This document shows, one piece after another, positions 5,675 through 7,629 of a stretch of 7,629 nt of DNA. A program made the position numbers and the translations under genes. Source of the stretch: Planctomycetota bacterium (GTDB taxonomy: Bacteria; Planctomycetota; Phycisphaerae; Sedimentisphaerales; Anaerobacaceae). The stretch is from positions 1 through 7,629 of the forward strand of contig JADFHU010000250.1 of NCBI GenBank assembly GCA_022567055.1, given 5' to 3'. Positions within the stretch are counted from its first letter, which is position 1; each line of letters starts with the position of its first letter. Under the pieces are notes generated by a model, which was not told the DNA's origin, did no database searches, and was given only the letters and a program-made list of their open reading frames with translations.

Positions 5675-6622
5675 TCATGGATTGGCGCCGGGCAGGTTCG
5701 GGGCAGGCTTACCGTCGGACTTGCCCAGCACTTGGTTCATGCGCTGCAGAACTTCCGCAAGTCGCTCACGGTCTCCGCCACGCACTTCCGCGGCGGCCCA
5801 GCCACGGTAGCCAATTTCTCGTAAAGCCTTGCGAACCTCGGGCCAGTCCGCGTCGCCGTCACCAATCAAGACCCGATCGCGACTTCCTTTTATGCGGTCC
5901 TTCACATCAAGCTTCCGGATACGAGATCCCAAGACTCGAATCCACTCGGCCGGCGGTCCCTGCGAGATGTGGTTGCCGATGTCGAAATGGGCGCCGACCC
6001 AGGGACTGTTGATCTCATCGAGGTATTGAGCAAACAAAGCCGGCGTCGTGCAGAAGCCGTTTCCGACATTTTCGATAAGAATCCGAACCTTGAGCCGTTC
6101 GGCAAGCGGCAGCAGGACGCGAATGTCGTCAATTGACCGACTCCACACCTGATCGTGGTTCTCCTTCTCCGGGTCGGTCACCCTGCCGGGCACCAGCAGG
6201 ACCGAGTCCGCTCCCACCCGTTTGGCATCTCGTAGTGCGGTTTGCATGTTCTTGCGGGCTTGAGCGCGGACTGCCGGATCGGGGTCGGAATGCCGGACGC
6301 GCCAGTGCGTTGCGTTCACGATTCCTTCAATTGGCAAACCCACCTGTTGGCTTGCGGCGGCCGCCTCGTTCTTGTCGGTGTCGTCGGGACTATTGAGTTC
6401 AACGCCGTCGTAACCAAGCTCTTTCAACATCGTGAATTTCTCGATGATCGAGCCATCCATGCGCACCATATTCCACTTAAGCGATTTGTAGATCTGCCGC
6501 CCCATCTCCGACGACTCGTCAGCAAACGTGGCTGCCCGCGGATAGAGGCTGCCCACTACCGAAAAACCGATCGCCGCAGTCGAGCATTTTAGGAAGTGGC
6601 GTCTGGACGGAACGGTCCTCAT
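5675..6622 (-). CDS. Tat-exported TIM-barrel sugar phosphate isomerase/epimerase-like protein, 315 aa
   Basis: The N-terminus carries a twin-arginine signal: SRRHFLK at residues 6-12, a hydrophobic stretch at about 14-25, and possible cleavage near 34 (ATFA/DE). Such signals export folded, often cofactor- or metal-bearing, proteins. The mature part has the xylose-isomerase-like TIM-barrel pattern: LKWNMV at 48, LGYDGVEL at 69, VLLVPG at 141, ILIENVGNGF at 181, HFDIGN at 212, KLDVKDR at 237 and GWAAAEV at 274. Likely metal ligands are E184, D214 and E279. The usual His of the HxKD strand appears as Asp (D239). Length is typical once the signal is counted. The start is supported by AAGGAG 6 bases upstream. 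It follows the hydrolase gene by 69 bases on the same strand, so the two are probably cotranscribed. The substrate is unknown. Confidence 0.85.
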   Translation of the reverse strand: MRTVPSRRHFLKCSTAAIGFSVVGSLYPRAATFADESSEMGRQIYKSLKWNMVRMDGSIIEKFTMLKELGYDGVELNSPDDTDKNEAAAASQQVGLPIEGIVNATHWRVRHSDPDPAVRAQARKNMQTALRDAKRVGADSVLLVPGRVTDPEKENHDQVWSRSIDDIRVLLPLAERLKVRILIENVGNGFCTTPALFAQYLDEINSPWVGAHFDIGNHISQGPPAEWIRVLGSRIRKLDVKDRIKGSRDRVLIGDGDADWPEVRKALREIGYRGWAAAEVRGGDRERLAEVLQRMNQVLGKSDGKPAPNLPGANP

Positions 6623-6628
6623 GAGAAT

Positions 6629-6634
6629 CTCCTT
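6629..6634 (-). promoter_or_regulatory. Ribosome binding site AAGGAG of the isomerase gene
   Basis: On the minus strand AAGGAG (CTCCTT on plus) sits 6 bases before the ATG at 6622, which fixes the start used for the Tat signal. The short gap to the upstream stop shows no promoter or terminator. Confidence 0.75.
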
Positions 6635-6691
6635 GGAGTGAGTGACGGGTTGAAAACCTGTCCTACGACCAAATTGACTGAAGCACAGTGC

Positions 6692-7629
6692 TCATTCACG
6701 AAATAACTCGGCGTGTCCCGCAGCTAGTATCTCCATACGCGGGAGATCCTCTTCCAGCACGTAGCCTTGTCGGAGTAGCTGCCGGGCATGCTGGCGGAAT
6801 CGTGCTTGATACGCTTCAAAGCTTCGGTACCGTTGGCGCAACGACGGTCGCGGGTCACCTGACTGATGATACGCATCCTCCGATGTTGCGAAAGGGACGT
6901 AGCCGCCGGCGAGACTGAGCAGTTCCGTCTCGGCGCCCGTCGAGCGCGCTCGAAGGTTCCAGCTTGTGAAGGTTGCGATGGGGACCGCGACCGTGGGCAG
7001 CATCAAGCAACCCAACTCGTTATTGTCCGGCCCATAGGCGGGCACTTTGACGGCGTACTGTCCGACCAGCAGGGGTGGTTGCCGTGAAATACGCCGTTTC
7101 GTGAGAAACTCCGGGCCCCGATCGAGAAAGTCGGGACGATGGATGATGCCCGGGTAGATCACGCCCGGCAGACCCTTCCAGCCGCTGGCGCCGAGCCGCC
7201 AATCGACGAGTGTGCCGTCCTTGATTCTCGGATAGACGCTGGGAGGTGGCGGGGCGTCTGCGCGCACCCAACGATCTAGTGCCAACAACAGCGCCCGCAT
7301 AAAGGGGCGGTAATCGGACGGATTGCGTGTCAATTGACCCGATCCGCCAGGTCGTGGCACACCGGTTCCTGCCCCGTGCTGTGTCCCGCCAAATGTGTAA
7401 ATACGCACTTGTTCAGGAATTTTGGCGTCGCGCTGCCCGAGTGGGTCGGTGTGGACAAGCGAGCCGGCTCGGTGCCAATATTCGGATGACGACTGCGTGT
7501 GCATGACTTTCGGCACAGTCTCTGTTTTCGCAGCGCGGCGGAGAATAGAATCGCTGCGGTCGGTAAAGACATCCTTCTCGACGCCATAGGCGAACGGAAA
7601 GACGTCGGCGGGGTATTGATGGTTGTCAT
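6692..7629 (-). CDS. Abhydrolase_10-type alpha/beta hydrolase domain protein, C-terminal 311 aa (5' end outside window)
   Basis: The frame is open from the right edge (first full codon 7627-7625) to TGA at 6694-6692. A GTG at 7516 is not the true start, because the in-frame sequence before it (DNHQYPADVFPFAYGVEKDV, then FTDRSDSILRR) is protein-like and fits the family. The order VMHTQSSSEYWHRAGSLVHT, DVRIY-like EQVRIYTFGGTQHG, RALLLALDRWV, then PPPSVYPRIKDGTLV matches what I know of the alpha/beta hydrolase domain proteins in Pfam Abhydrolase_10. They are large and often secreted, and their substrates are unknown. The nucleophile region should lie upstream, outside the window. The C-terminal part holds SWNLRARSTGAETELLSLAGG and a charged helical end. 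It is the upstream partner of the exported isomerase gene. Confidence 0.8.
   Translation of the reverse strand, partial: DNHQYPADVFPFAYGVEKDVFTDRSDSILRRAAKTETVPKVMHTQSSSEYWHRAGSLVHTDPLGQRDAKIPEQVRIYTFGGTQHGAGTGVPRPGGSGQLTRNPSDYRPFMRALLLALDRWVRADAPPPPSVYPRIKDGTLVDWRLGASGWKGLPGVIYPGIIHRPDFLDRGPEFLTKRRISRQPPLLVGQYAVKVPAYGPDNNELGCLMLPTVAVPIATFTSWNLRARSTGAETELLSLAGGYVPFATSEDAYHQSGDPRPSLRQRYRSFEAYQARFRQHARQLLRQGYVLEEDLPRMEILAAGHAELFRE

Noticed and set aside
5541..6012. Continuation of the ORF at 5440 as a 190-residue protein
   Set aside because: Beyond about 5540 it is not protein-like, and from 5675 it is antisense to the clearly coding isomerase gene.
7330..7629. 99-residue minus-strand frame beginning at the right edge
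   Set aside because: It overlaps the hydrolase in another frame. The hydrolase frame matches a known family and stays open to the edge, while this one is Arg/Ser/Thr-rich.

Overview
This window looks like accessory DNA joined to a chromosomal segment with a Planctomycetes flavour. The two minus-strand genes on the right carry that flavour. One is a twin-arginine-exported TIM-barrel sugar isomerase/epimerase whose signal resembles those of large environmental planctomycete families. The other is an Abhydrolase_10-type alpha/beta hydrolase domain protein. Both are GC-rich. The left two thirds is lower in GC and entirely plus-strand. Its copper ATPase is of a type also common in Proteobacteria, so the host assignment is an inference and not secure.

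Left region (1-2862): four co-oriented genes with gaps of about 140-380 bases. They are the C-terminal end of a small membrane protein of unknown function (1-216), a 155-residue multi-span membrane protein of unknown function (355-822), a CPBP-family intramembrane metalloprotease with all three signature motifs (1040-1663), and a soluble AT-rich gene of unknown function (2041-2862). The gap before the protease holds a large imperfect hairpin (877-969). It also holds a tiny ORF (985-1023) that closely copies the first codons of the copper ATPase found 1.9 kb downstream.

Centre (2915-5341): a complete P1B-type heavy-metal ATPase, most likely exporting Cu(I)/Ag(I). In place of a classical HMA domain it has an N-terminal YHS domain and two Cys-rich heavy-metal-binding modules. 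No regulator, chaperone or other copper gene is visible beside it.

Junction (5342-5674): about 330 bases with no intact gene. It holds a long-spaced inverted repeat, the start of what may be a decayed membrane-protein gene, and a 22-base-period tandem repeat. Coding direction and base composition both change here.

Right region (5675-7629, minus strand): a hydrolase (5' end beyond the window) followed after 69 bases by the exported isomerase/epimerase, probably one transcription unit. They may act in periplasmic sugar or ester catabolism, but nothing in the sequence identifies a substrate. I see no rRNA, tRNA, CRISPR array, transposase or integrase. I did not find a convincing new multi-gene system. 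The strongest oddities are the ATPase 5'-end echo upstream of the protease, the hairpin next to it, and the decayed junction.
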